From Coturnix japonica (taxonomy: Eukaryota; Chordata; Aves; Galliformes; Phasianidae): 64,000 nucleotides of DNA. A program made the position numbers and the translations under genes. The notes under the pieces are model-generated. The model saw nothing but the letters and a program-made list of their open reading frames with translations. It ran no database searches and had not been told where the DNA came from. The stretch covers positions 72,175,221 to 72,239,220 of the forward strand of contig NC_029516.1 of the NCBI RefSeq assembly GCF_001577835.2. The letters are read 5' to 3'. Positions 24,801-35,000 of the stretch are shown one piece after another; position 1 is the stretch's first letter, and every line of letters starts with the position of its first letter.

Positions 24801-26838
24801 CAACCTGGTCTTTCTCCTGAGAGAACTGCTATTATGTTTCTGTTCACTGATTTTTGCCTTTATGGTTCAGCCCTAGAGCGTTTTTATTCCACTTCGGAAA
24901 TTGGCTGTAACCAAAATGAGATTCAAAGTCTGGAATGGTATTTGCTCTAGTGGCAAGATCCACTCCCTTTTACAAGACTGTGGGAGTTCTTGGGTTTTGG
25001 CTTTTTTATTTTTTCAATTCACTCATTGACTACCTTAACTTTATCTGAGCAGAGCTTAGTTTGTGGGCGGCACTGACTGTAGTTAAGGCAGTGAATCATT
25101 TGCATTTTAGAAAGACTGTGCATATATCCACGTAACTTTTGCTCTTACAAACTCAGTTTGTAACTCAGGAATACTCTGTCATCCTTACACATTTACACAG
25201 TGTTTGCAAGTGCTTGGAATCAAAAGTGATATTTGCTTGTGCTGGCACCCGACAGCTTCCTGGATGTTGCAGTCTTTGGTGTGGTAACTAAATTCTATGA
25301 GCCAAAGTGCACTGCAATTGGCCTCAGCTCTTGTGTTCCTTCCTGGGTGGATCTGTGTCTTTGATGGTTACAGTGTTTGTAGTGGTAGCAAATGGGAAGC
25401 TTCCTTTCTCAGTTGGTCTTAGTACAGAGATGGTTTCAGCCTTCTTCTGCAAAGGCAGCAGATGGCAGCATCATTTCAAGAACTGAGGGCTGCAGTGCTG
25501 CTACTTTCTGCTGATTAGTTTTTATGCTAAATGCAGTGCTTTCTTTCTAGCTCCTCCTTACAACGAGCATTACAAAGATTCTCACATCATCTGGTGTTTT
25601 TGATAATTCATTGCTACAGTTACTGGAGAGCCCTAGGGCCTGCTTCTACAGTCTTGGTTTCCTGCTGCTCTTTCAGCTGCTGGTATGACTGGCAAAGACC
25701 TGGGCTGTTCCTTAACTCCACTGTCATAAGACTGGCCCTTTCTGCTGCTGACAGCAAAATTGCTGTGCTCCACAGATAATGTTTAAGACCAAAAGTTCCA
25801 ACCAAGCGCCCAATGCCGTACGCTCAAATCCTTGCATGCAGGTTAATGTTTCTGGCCCTGTTTTCATGAAGTTTATTCACATGAAGAAAAAGTGTTCAGA
25901 ATTACGGAGCTGTCTGCAAACAATCTGTCACCCTCCTGGTCCTGCTGTACAGAAACCCAACTCTGTGAGTTCTGTTTCTACAGCAAAAGAGAGCGTGTAG
26001 GAGGAGATGATGATGATTTACCTACAGTTTTATAAGCTTGCTTCTGTGGCACCTAACAGAGTTCAAGTCTAAGAATGTCATATCTTAAGAGCTGGCTTAT
26101 AGGTGGTATCTTGCATGTGGTACTGTTTCTTGCAGGGTTGAGATGCAGAAGATGCGAGTGATGAGGCCATCTGCTGATGTAGCCAGATACACGATGATCT
26201 CCCACAACCGTGACCATGGCAATGAGGAGAACAGAGAGAGGTGAGTTAAAAGCAGTGTTCCATCTTACACTGCCTTGGTACATGGCTAGGAGCCAGGCAG
26301 CTGGTGGTCCAGGTCTTTGTTCTAGGTAAAATGGACATCTTGTGGTACCACACTCTGGTAAACATGACTGTGACACTGCATGCTGGCAGCTGTTCTGTGT
26401 GTGAGATCTGCCTTTAGTTGAATGCATAATGTTCTGTAGAACCTTCTGAATCTATAGTCACTACAATATCATTCAGAGATAAACTGGTTTAAATCCCTCA
26501 TCCCCACGCTGAAGGACTGTTTTCCTGTGTCCACGCTGAGGACAGGAAAAGCATGAATTTATGTTCCCAGTACATACAGAATGGCTGTAGCTCTATCTCT
26601 TAAGATTACTGGACACGGGAGAGAGCTCAGAACTTCTCTCTTATGGTGTTTGGTTTTGTGCTGATGTAATGATTTTCTCCTCCATTCTGTCATTAGGATG
26701 AAGCTTCTGCACCAGGTATCTAGAACGTGGAAAACAGATGGGTTGAATTCCTGTTCCTATAGACTGCTGTCAGTGGAACATAACCCTCTATACATCAACA
26801 TCACCGTAGATTTCAGCACGCAGCTAAAGATCTCGTAG
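18372..26838 (+). CDS. B4GALT4: Beta-1,4-galactosyltransferase 4 (B4GALT4), complete gene
   Basis: A type II Golgi enzyme of family GT7 that transfers galactose from UDP-Gal to GlcNAc, making Gal-beta-1,4-GlcNAc; the mammalian B4GALT4 prefers lipid-linked and 6-sulfated GlcNAc acceptors. The coding exons are 18584-18860, 19287-19519, 21657-21844, 24474-24596, 26136-26240 and 26697-26838. They sum to 1068 bases, 355 aa plus stop, against 344 aa in human. All introns are GT-AG. An in-frame TGA at 18569 precedes the ATG, which fixes the start. The membrane anchor is about residues 15-34. The UDP-binding PHRNRE motif is in exon 3. The DVD metal motif is at 202-204, FNRAK at 176-180, WGWGGEDDD at 262-270, and MISH (metal-binding Met/His) at 294-297. 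All catalytic residues are present. I chose B4GALT4 over its relatives because of [16 protein letters not shown] and [11 protein letters not shown]-type matches recalled from human B4GALT4. The C-terminus (STQLKIS) differs from the human WFGA ending. The gene is convergent with the B4GALT3-like gene. Confidence 0.95.
18938..18987. repeat. 25-bp tandem duplication
   Basis: Two adjacent 25-base copies begin 'atgttaata/gctgataact' and differ at two positions. They lie 78 bases inside the intron after the first B4GALT4 coding exon. No function is suggested. Confidence 0.85.
19287..19519 (+). CDS. B4GALT4: B4GALT4 coding exon 2
   Basis: The acceptor is 'ttttcctacag' and the donor is 'ccaccag|gtgggg'. 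It encodes residues 93-170: the SPYLRG start of the catalytic domain, GRYHP, the UDP-binding segment [12 protein letters not shown], and [18 protein letters not shown]. Confidence 0.95.
20536..20600 (-). repeat. Short reversed CR1 tail
   Basis: 'aatcacagaatatcctgaac' followed by 'gggacctacagggatcatca' is the reversed CR1 terminal segment. It lies in the third B4GALT4 intron and is only about 65 bases long. Confidence 0.7.
21657..21844 (+). CDS. B4GALT4: B4GALT4 coding exon 3
   Basis: The acceptor is 'ctgcacag' and the donor is 'tacag|gtagga'. It encodes residues 171-232, with [15 protein letters not shown] and the [11 protein letters not shown] segment carrying the metal-binding DVD at 202-204. 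Confidence 0.95.
22735..23043 (+). repeat. CR1 LINE 3' end in a B4GALT4 intron
   Basis: It starts near 'ggagtaaactcttggaaagg', includes 'gttaggggg aagttcttcac', 'gaggttgtggatgccccgtc' and 'gaactacatgatccttgagg', and ends in 'attctgtgattctgtgat'. The plus-strand frame at 22694-22948 is the decaying C-terminus of the CR1 polymerase ([17 protein letters not shown]), not a host gene. Confidence 0.93.
23160..23590 (+). repeat. Old CR1 LINE fragment
   Basis: Diverged but recognisable: 'gaaaatcaaggaactggagc', 'gcatttggtgaaaggtaaag', 'actggtaccggctgcacaga' and 'ggagatgctcaaaacccagg' follow the order of the CR1 3' region. It sits directly after the younger copy, so the younger one probably inserted into or beside it. 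Confidence 0.6.
24474..24596 (+). CDS. B4GALT4: B4GALT4 coding exon 4
   Basis: The acceptor is 'tacttctag' and the donor is 'atcag|gtaaaa'. It encodes residues 233-273. It includes YFGGVTAL, whose Tyr239 corresponds to the donor-specificity Tyr289 of bovine B4GALT1, and WGWGGEDDD with the catalytic Asp. Confidence 0.95.
26136..26240 (+). CDS. B4GALT4: B4GALT4 coding exon 5
   Basis: The acceptor is 'tttcttgcag' and the donor is 'gagag|gtgagt'. It encodes residues 274-308, with the metal-coordinating Met294 and His297 (YTMISHNRD) and the GNEENRER segment. Confidence 0.94.
26697..26838 (+). CDS. B4GALT4: B4GALT4 last coding exon
   Basis: The acceptor is 'tgtcattag'. It encodes residues 309-355 ([19 protein letters not shown], then [10 protein letters not shown]) and ends TAG at 26836-26838. 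The length of 142 bases matches the last coding exon of the neighbouring paralogue exactly. Confidence 0.94.
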
Positions 26839-27385
26839 GGATGAGCACCACACAGGTTTTAGGAAACGGCAGCAGATATTGGTTGTGGTCAGTGGTACAG
26901 CAGACGACTCGCAGCACTCTGCTCAGAAGAGTACTTCAGCAGCACAGAAGAATGTTTTTCTGCATGGCATCTAAACCGGTCAGCAGAGAAGCTCATTTTC
27001 TGAGGACTGGAGAGGTGGACTGAGCCATGGGCAGGTCCCAGTTGTTCTTCTATGCACTTTCTGCTGGGATGTTTATAAGCTTCCTTGTTTGGGCTGGTCC
27101 AGTAGAAGGAATTAAGTCTCCTGAAAAAAATATTTCTTAAAACTATTCCTAAACTTCCAGTTTGAAGTAGGAAGGTGACACTACCAAGACTTCAAAAGGA
27201 ACAGGACAGTCTTTTCCCCTTAAAAGCACAAGGATTTTTTTTTACCATCTATAAACTTATTGAGAAAAGCTGATTTGTTCCAGCCTGGAGAAAAAGTGCT
27301 TGTGGGGTGGAAACAGCAATAATGGTAACAGGGGAGAAATGTTCAAAATCTCTCAATAAAATATAATCTGCTTAATTCAGAAGGC
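26839..27385 (+). other. B4GALT4: B4GALT4 3' UTR
   Basis: The stop-to-poly(A) segment contains no other gene. It ends shortly after the signal at 27355-27360. Confidence 0.75.
27355..27360 (+). terminator. B4GALT4: B4GALT4 polyadenylation signal
   Basis: A canonical AATAAA ('ctctcaataaaatataatct') lies about 520 bases after the stop codon. It is the first such hexamer downstream on this strand and is followed by T-rich sequence ('tgtcttttttaag'). Confidence 0.75.
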
Positions 27386-28430
27386 ATCTGTCTTTTTTAA
27401 GCTCAGCTCACCATGTAGTAGGAGTACTCAAGTGTCGTAAAGCAAAATAGAAGTCTCATTTAATTCTGCGGTAGCCTGCAGGTTATGTATTATTATGGAG
27501 AAAGCCAGAAGGAAGTGCACAGGCTCTGTGAGATGGAGAAAAACTGTTGCCACTCTTGGTCCTTTCATGGCTCAGGCCATACTGTTAGCAGCATGCTTAT
27601 TTATCTGTGTACCCAGCATAGCTGTTGCTGTTTCTGATTCTTGTTTTTATAAGAGTGATGTGGATGCTGTTCCAGTACGCTTGGGGATTTCTGCTAAAAC
27701 TCTGATTAGAAAAATTCCTTATAGCACCTGATCTGTCTTTATCCGTGCCTGTTGGATACGCAGTCCCTGCAGGCAGCTGCAGAGATGGGGGATTTTCTTT
27801 TAGGAAACCAAATTAAGAATTACACGACCAAAAAACCAACTTTATGTTATAGAATTCCTCTATCTCTGTTGACATATATTACTCTAACTGTAGAGAAAAA
27901 TGAAGCCTTTAATAGATTCTTGGGTATTAGGGTGATAGATGCAGCTTCTCAGTGAGCAGAGAACAGGAATCTGACTGTAGTATATACATGTAACAAGGTA
28001 AAAAAGAATCCTATCTTACACGGGCAAAATAATCAGGGCTTGTAGGCAGCGCTACTGATCAACTGACATAGAGAGATGACAAAAAGGGCAAGATGTAAGG
28101 CAGACCATCAGCCTCGCTGTCAGGTAAGTACAAATGCATGTTTGCCAGGGTCACAGCTCTACTGTTGACATATCTGACTTAATTTTTCCTCTAGTATTTC
28201 ATTCTTCAGAAGGGTTTTAATTGAATACAGATCAACCTTGAGAGATAATTAACATTTGAGCAATAGCTGAAATGGTAGATTAATTTCCATCTGCTGAGCA
28301 TAGCTGACAGTCTGAGGCCTCTTTAGATGTGAATTACTTATGGCTACAGTAAGAACTCACACTCATTCATAATCTGGCCAGACAACCAGGAATTTAAGCT
28401 CTAGTTTCATCTAATATCAGGGCAACTTTC
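27386..28430. other. Intergenic spacer between convergent genes
   Basis: About 1 kb separates the B4GALT4 poly(A) site from the likely 3' end of the B4GALT3-like gene. I see no repeat or exon in it. The plus-strand frame at 27495-27731 has no family motif. Confidence 0.5.
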
Positions 28431-28433
28431 TCC

Positions 28434-28439
28434 TTTATT
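28434..28439 (-). terminator. Candidate polyadenylation signal of the B4GALT3-like gene
   Basis: The plus strand reads tttatt, so the minus strand reads AATAAA, about 510 bases downstream of the stop at 28946. Other AT-rich variants lie nearby, so this is a best guess. Confidence 0.45.
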
Positions 28440-28945
28440 AAAGTCTTATTAAATACTCTAGAAAAATCTTAATCCAAACAAACACCTCAACTTTCTCGAC
28501 ACAAATTCACAAAGAATATTTACAGAACTGTAACAGCTTTCAATACCAAGTAAGTTCTCTCTCAAAATACAGCATTTCAGAACGGCCAGTTGAGTAAGCA
28601 GCAGGACAGAGCCATCCCATTATGGAACAGAGGTTCTAGAAAACTTGGGTCAACTTACTGTCTCTCTGCAGCCTGAGGGAACAACAGGTAGATTTGGCTC
28701 AAAAGTCTTACAGTGCCTTAAAGGACTTTTACGATAAGCCAGATCCTGTTTGTAGCTATCATGTCTCATTCCTGAAGCCTTTTCTTCAAAGTCTCCTATA
28801 CTCCGATGAAAAGTTCAGTGTATGAAAGACAACAGGATTAGCCTCGGTTGCTGCAGGTTCTGCACCACAGCCAGAGGTAGAGGCTGAATACCCATAACCG
28901 TGCTGCCACAGTGAATTCCAACTCCACTCTTTAGTTTTCATTATC

Positions 28946-29087
28946 TTAAGAAATGGGGGGAACGTATCCAATATCCACAGTGATGTTGGTATAAAGAGGA
29001 TGCTTTGTTCTGGAAAGGAGCTTGAACTCTAAAGAGTTCATCCCATCATCCTTCCAAGTTTTTCTGGTGTTGTGGTGGGAAGCAGGC
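28946..29087 (-). CDS. B4GALT3-like last coding exon
   Basis: The acceptor on the minus strand is 'ctttcctcag'. It encodes residues 294-340: HNTRKTWKDDGMNSLEFKLL, then HPLYTNITVDIG and the short tail YVPPIS, with TAA at 28946-28948. Human B4GALT3 has about 50 more residues here. Confidence 0.9.
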
Positions 29088-32000
29088 CTGAGGAAAGGAG
29101 AAGAGTTGCCATTAGAGAAAAGAACAAAAGTGATAACAACTGATGCTTTGAATAGAGGCAGCAGAAGAAACGGTATTCAGGAGGGCAAAGGTTTAACAGA
29201 TGAAAGCTGTCAGCAAAGCCCCAAGAAAATCCTATAATTACAAACCAGAAAGAGAGGATGCTTAACGGGGTTGGGTTGAACTTTGTGCTGAGTATTACAA
29301 ACAAGGAGGACAGCATGGACTGGATTCTAATCAGAGAGGGAGAGCCAAGGGGGCAGTGACTGAATTCTGAAAAAAAAACAAAAACCCAAAACAAAACCTG
29401 GTAGCGTGCAAAGAGAGCTGGGAGCACAACAGCAAGGCTTGCAAGAGGGATAACACAGACTGCAATAAGTAGGTTTAAGACAAGAGTTGTTATGGAAACC
29501 TCAGTTTAAGAGGAGGGAGGGAAATCTGTGCTGTCACTACGAGAAGCCTTCACACTTGCCCCAACACTCTCTTTCACTGCTTTTGTATAAAAGTGGGTCT
29601 TTGCTAAGGTCTATCAGGCCACTTTAATCATCTCCTCAAACTACACTACTGCTTTTCCATGATTTTAATGACACATTGTAAATCTGCACAAAAAGCCTCT
29701 TCAAACAGAAACCTCCTGGTTTATAAGACACACTGAGATGATGTTTTCCCTGAATAATTTGATGCTGAAGTTTGATGTTTGCTGGCTGCCTGGCTAGCAA
29801 ATATCCTTCTCACTGAGTAAGAAGTAGGAAACTAGAAGCGCATCTACCCTTCCGATGCGGAGATGTGAGCAGCACAGCTCAAGGAAAGCCAACTGAGAGA
29901 GTTTTAAAGGTTTTAAAATAGCAGCATTAAAACAGAAAAATAAGCAGTGGCACGAGGTTTACTTCCTGTCTTTCTTAAGGATGATAAGGTAACAGCCTGT
30001 GTGACAAGAAGCAGTCCCCAAGCTGCCCTCTCTGGAACAATTACCTTCTCCAAGGCTCTTCTGTCCCTCTATTGTAGTCCATCACTTTGTAGCGTCCAAG
30101 GTGCGGTGGGGTCCGAACAATTCTCATGCCTGCTAACCTGATCCTTTAAAATGAAGAATAAAGTGTTTATTTAGGTTTAAGGATGTCATTGCCAGCTACC
30201 AATTGCACTTTGTATGACTTACTTTAAACAATTAATTACTGATGGCATCTGTGTTAAGCTTACCAACAGAAATTGACAATAATACTGTTAGACATAGGTT
30301 CTCTGTGATAAAACAAAGGCTTGCTCTCATATTCACAGGAATTTTCTTTGCAGAAGAATGAAATTGGGCTCAGTTTAGGTTATCTAACTGGCATGTCTGC
30401 AGCATTTCATTGCCTTCTGTGCTGTGCTGAAGTGGGAACGTTCTAAAGCTGGAAGAGGCTACAGAACTGAAAATATTTGTTTACCTAGAAATAGAAAATG
30501 ATTTCAACATTTCATTGGCAGTGATGGCATATTAATATGTATTATTATTATTATGTATTTCAGTTTTACACAAGGCACCTTGTTGCATTGGAATTTCACA
30601 AGATTTGCGCACCAGGTGGGTCTTAGTCACAGATGAACAGAAAGAACACCATACACAAGCTTGATAGGACATACTGAACCAATCCAAGGCTGAAGGTTAC
30701 AGCTTCCTGTCATCACATCATTACCAGTGACACGACATGGTGTCACCACTACAAGCCAAAGTCAAAAACAGCAACCCAGAGTGGTGATGGGTGAATTTGC
30801 CATCACAGAAATGTAAGGCACAGTCCTCAGCAGGTAAAGGTTCTTTTGGGATAGGAAAGGGGGATCCTTTCAGATTTCCTGGAACTCAAACAAACCATCA
30901 GCTCTGACCACTGCATTACAATACTGACTAAGCTGAAGGCTTGAACATCCAGAGTCAGGCCAGAGAAGAATACCTTTCTCTTGAAACATAATAATGCCAT
31001 GCCCCATACCATTCAAAGACCGTCATGCACATTGCCAGTCTTGCCTGGACTGTCCTAGCATTACTGTGCTCTTTGTAGTCGTTGTAGTTTTCAGGGAAAT
31101 AAATAGGAAGCATTACTTGCAGAGCAACCTACATACTATTTTAGCTAGCTTTCTCTGCAAGGCAGAGAAGGATTTCTGTGTTAACCTCATTTCAATCCCC
31201 AGAAGAACACTGCTGTTTCAAAAAGCTAGTTCTCAACCAGAACATTTCACCATAACTGTATCGCCGTGCAAGACTGAAAGAGCTTAAGGCCTTTATCATC
31301 AGTTTAGGTGTTTTTTTTTTTAAACTACCCTATTAACTTGCCTCAGTGCAGGATGCTACACAATGCAACTACAAAGGTGGAGAAAGATACAGCTGTGATT
31401 TTGTACTCGAAGAATTTGCATTATGCAAAGTACCTGAAACTAAATTCATTGTGTTGGCTTCTATAGCATGCTGCTGCCATAGCAACCAACACACAAGGAG
31501 AAAAAAAATACTGTCAGCTTGTGCTGCCACTCACAATAGTTCACAGACTTCTCCATCGCTCAGCATTGAAGGTAGAAGTTGGAATTAAGGAACACAAGTT
31601 TTTGTGACTTTGGAGAAGCCCACGTGCCTCACTTAAATCCTGAACTGTTTGGGAATTAATAAATACTTCTTGATTTTCTTGTTTATCCCTTCCCTGGGGT
31701 TGTTAATGTCAGTGGACTCACAGTGTGTCAACTGCTGCTGGTTATAACTCCTCGGAAGCTCCAGTGCAAGTGCAGGCACAAGGATGCCAAGCAACACGTT
31801 GTCTCCCAGAATCTGAAGAAAGCTTTGCCCTCCCAACACACAGAGATTAGTCATAGATTGAGTATTTTCTGACAGCAATCATGCCCACTGCCAACAGCAT
31901 CTGGAGCACAGCGCTACCACAAGCATGCTGAGGAACAGTGTCTTCTAATTCCTCTCTTGCAGTAATGCTCTGTGTTTCGCTAGGAAGTCTGGTTCTACTT

Positions 32001-35000
32001 TAAGCCTGTCCTGTGAATCAGTACCTTGCAGCAATGTCATCGGTTTCACCACCGTGGCCCCAGTATGTGTTTGGAAACCCATTCATCTTCATGTAGTGCT
32101 CCGGAGTCAAAGCAGATACGCCTCCAAAAAAGGACTTGTATGGAAGGCTAAAGCAGCAAGGGGGAAAAAATAAAAAGCATGAGCCTGAAGGCTAATAACA
32201 GTCCTAGAGACACAGACACCTATATTGTACCATGTATAGAATCACAGAATTGCTCAGGTTATCAGAGCTTCAAGATCACTAAGTCCAACCACAAACTAAC
32301 CATACTACCCTAACTCTAACAACCCTCTGCTAAATCATGTCCCTGAGTACCACCTCCAAATGGTTTTTAAACACATGCAGGGATGGCAATTTAACCACGT
32401 CCCAAAATCTTACACATAGTTCAGTATCTTCCACACACTGTAGTAATTACCAACCCATCCCATCTGTGGAAACAAATCTGCCAGTTACTTGCCAAGCTGA
32501 GCTAAAATGGAGCAGGAAATAGCATGGAATTGTTCAAGATTGCACGTTTAGGTCAGCATCTCCTCTTACTGGAGAAGCCACTAGTGCTAAAACAGAAAAT
32601 GAAAACTCCCTCTTCTTAAAGGCTGGATCTTTCACTACCCACATTCATACTATCCATTTGGAAAGAAAAGAGTAGGATACATAGATTCCAAAGCAAATGG
32701 CAGCACTTACTTGTACTGGAATTTATCCATGGCACTAGCCATATGTTTGGGATAGTATTCATCACAGACATAGAGATTATAATCGTTCTCAGGTACCAGG
32801 TCCACATCATGCAGAAGGAGGCAGTCCCAGTCTTCATCCTTCAGGGCTTCCCGGACACCAACATTAAGTAACTTTGCTCGGTTAAACGTGCCATTCCCCA
32901 CCTGGAAAATAGATTTACAACAAAGAGGAGGACTCAATTACAGTGGATGTCAGTGCAAATGCTTTACACAGGTGAATGACACTGGAGTGAATTACTGTTG
33001 TCTGTGAATGTCATCCTCTAGATTATCCACTCTCTTCAAAATATTCTTTGCAATTGCAAATCAGTGATGTATCAGGCTCTATTCATTGCTGGCATATGAA
33101 GAAGGCAGATTTTTAAGAGACCAGAACGTTAAGTCCTCAGGTTGATACACATAAGCAAATCAACACTTCTATCCAGATTACTGCTTACTAAAGCTTAGAA
33201 AGGGGAAAAAAAAAAAGATCTCCATCACAGACAAGAAGCTTCCCCCCTCCCAATCAGCTTTAATCAATCAGTTTTAATCAACGAACCCCAAACTTTCCCT
33301 CTCTACACTGATTTTCTGCAACGTCAGTCCATCATCATTTACTAATGGCTGTTTAACCTACATGGCCTGTGGCAAACAGCAAGGTCAAGCCAGATGTTTT
33401 CACTTGATATAGTCTAAAAATATCCAACTCCATCTTAACATTTAGTCTCAACAGTTTTACTCAGCAGCTGTAGTGACGAGCCACCGACAGATGACTCACA
33501 TTTAACTCCTGGAGAGCTGAAAATACAAGTTACTGCTTAATGACAGCTTTATCCCTCCTGAGAGGGAATAAAAAAAACAACCTGACACAACAAATCAATA
33601 GCAGGACAGTGATCTCGACAAGTGGTAAGATATTTCAATCAGTGGCAGCCATGGAGGTACGATGGCATGTAATTAACAGCTCGACCCAGGCATAAAATGG
33701 TACTTCCATGTTAGAAGATTCACATTGCTTGATCAGAACCTAACCTTTCATGTGGAAAACTCAGTTGCACCACAGGGCGTATTTGATTTAGATTTACCTG
33801 CTGAATCAGGTAGATTCTGTAGCTGAGCTGCTGGCGCTGCAAGAAAGGATGAATGTAGTAGAGAAGATGGTGAAGGTATTTCTCCTGGTTATTGTATGCC
33901 ACGAGGATGGCTGACTTGTAGCGGGCCAAGCAGTGAGGTGGGTTGTAGTGGCCTCCAGACTGAACAAGAGGATTTTTTTTGATGATAATTCTTTCACTCG
34001 GGAGCACGTCAAAAGTGATGGTTAATGGACCAACTGTAAGGCAGAGGAAAGAAAAAAATAATAAAAGCAACTTTAGGAATATTTCTTAACTTGCATTTAA
34101 GAACACTGAGCCAGCTGCACACAGTTATTACAGGAGACACAAGATCTCCCTTAAGCCAGAACAGGTAGTAACACCACATAGATATGCCCTTGGACAAACT
34201 GCACCACTACTTGCCAGTGATCCCAGCACAGCATTGCACAGCAGTGCCAGGCCCAGCACCAGGCCAGCAGGCACTTGCCAGAGAGGCATCATAGAAACAT
34301 TACAGCCAGCAACGCATTCCAGGCTCATGTAGTTTGCTTTTTCTTGGTACTGGCTCTGTAGCATACAAACCTGTCTTCTGTAGTTTAGTGTATCCTTCAA
34401 TAGGATACACACTCCTTCACTGCAGGAGTACGAACAAAAACTAATCTAGATGACAGGCTTTTTTTTGGCTACCCACATGGAAAATGTCTGTAAGGCTCTT
34501 TCAGATCTGATTCAAGGACAAAGATGTCCATAAGGACACTCAGCAGGCTGGGGGGAGCCAGATTAAAGCCCAGATGAATACAAATGATTGGGAAATACAA
34601 ATGCTTTAGAAAATGTTAGCTTTATGGGAGATGAAGCTCAAAATTCAATCCCACGCCATAAGGGCTGTATTTGCTGTAACATTTAATTATATACACGGTG
34701 CTAGGCAGGTAGCATTTTACTGTCAAAGCTTTGGAAGCAGCAGATAGTGGAGCTGAGGAAGAAGCTCATGATTTCATATTTGCAGGAATAGGCACGGGGC
34801 AGCAAAACTAACTACATATAACAGCAACTCTACTCAGTAGATCAGTTTGAAACACAAAACACATCCAGTGTGTACAGCAGTTTTTACCTAATTAAGAAAA
34901 AAAGTATCCTCTCCTGATGGGGAAAGCTTGGAAAGAAAAAAAAGCAGCGCAAAGCATCAATCATGATTTTAACACAAGTCCAGCACTGTGACAATTGGAA

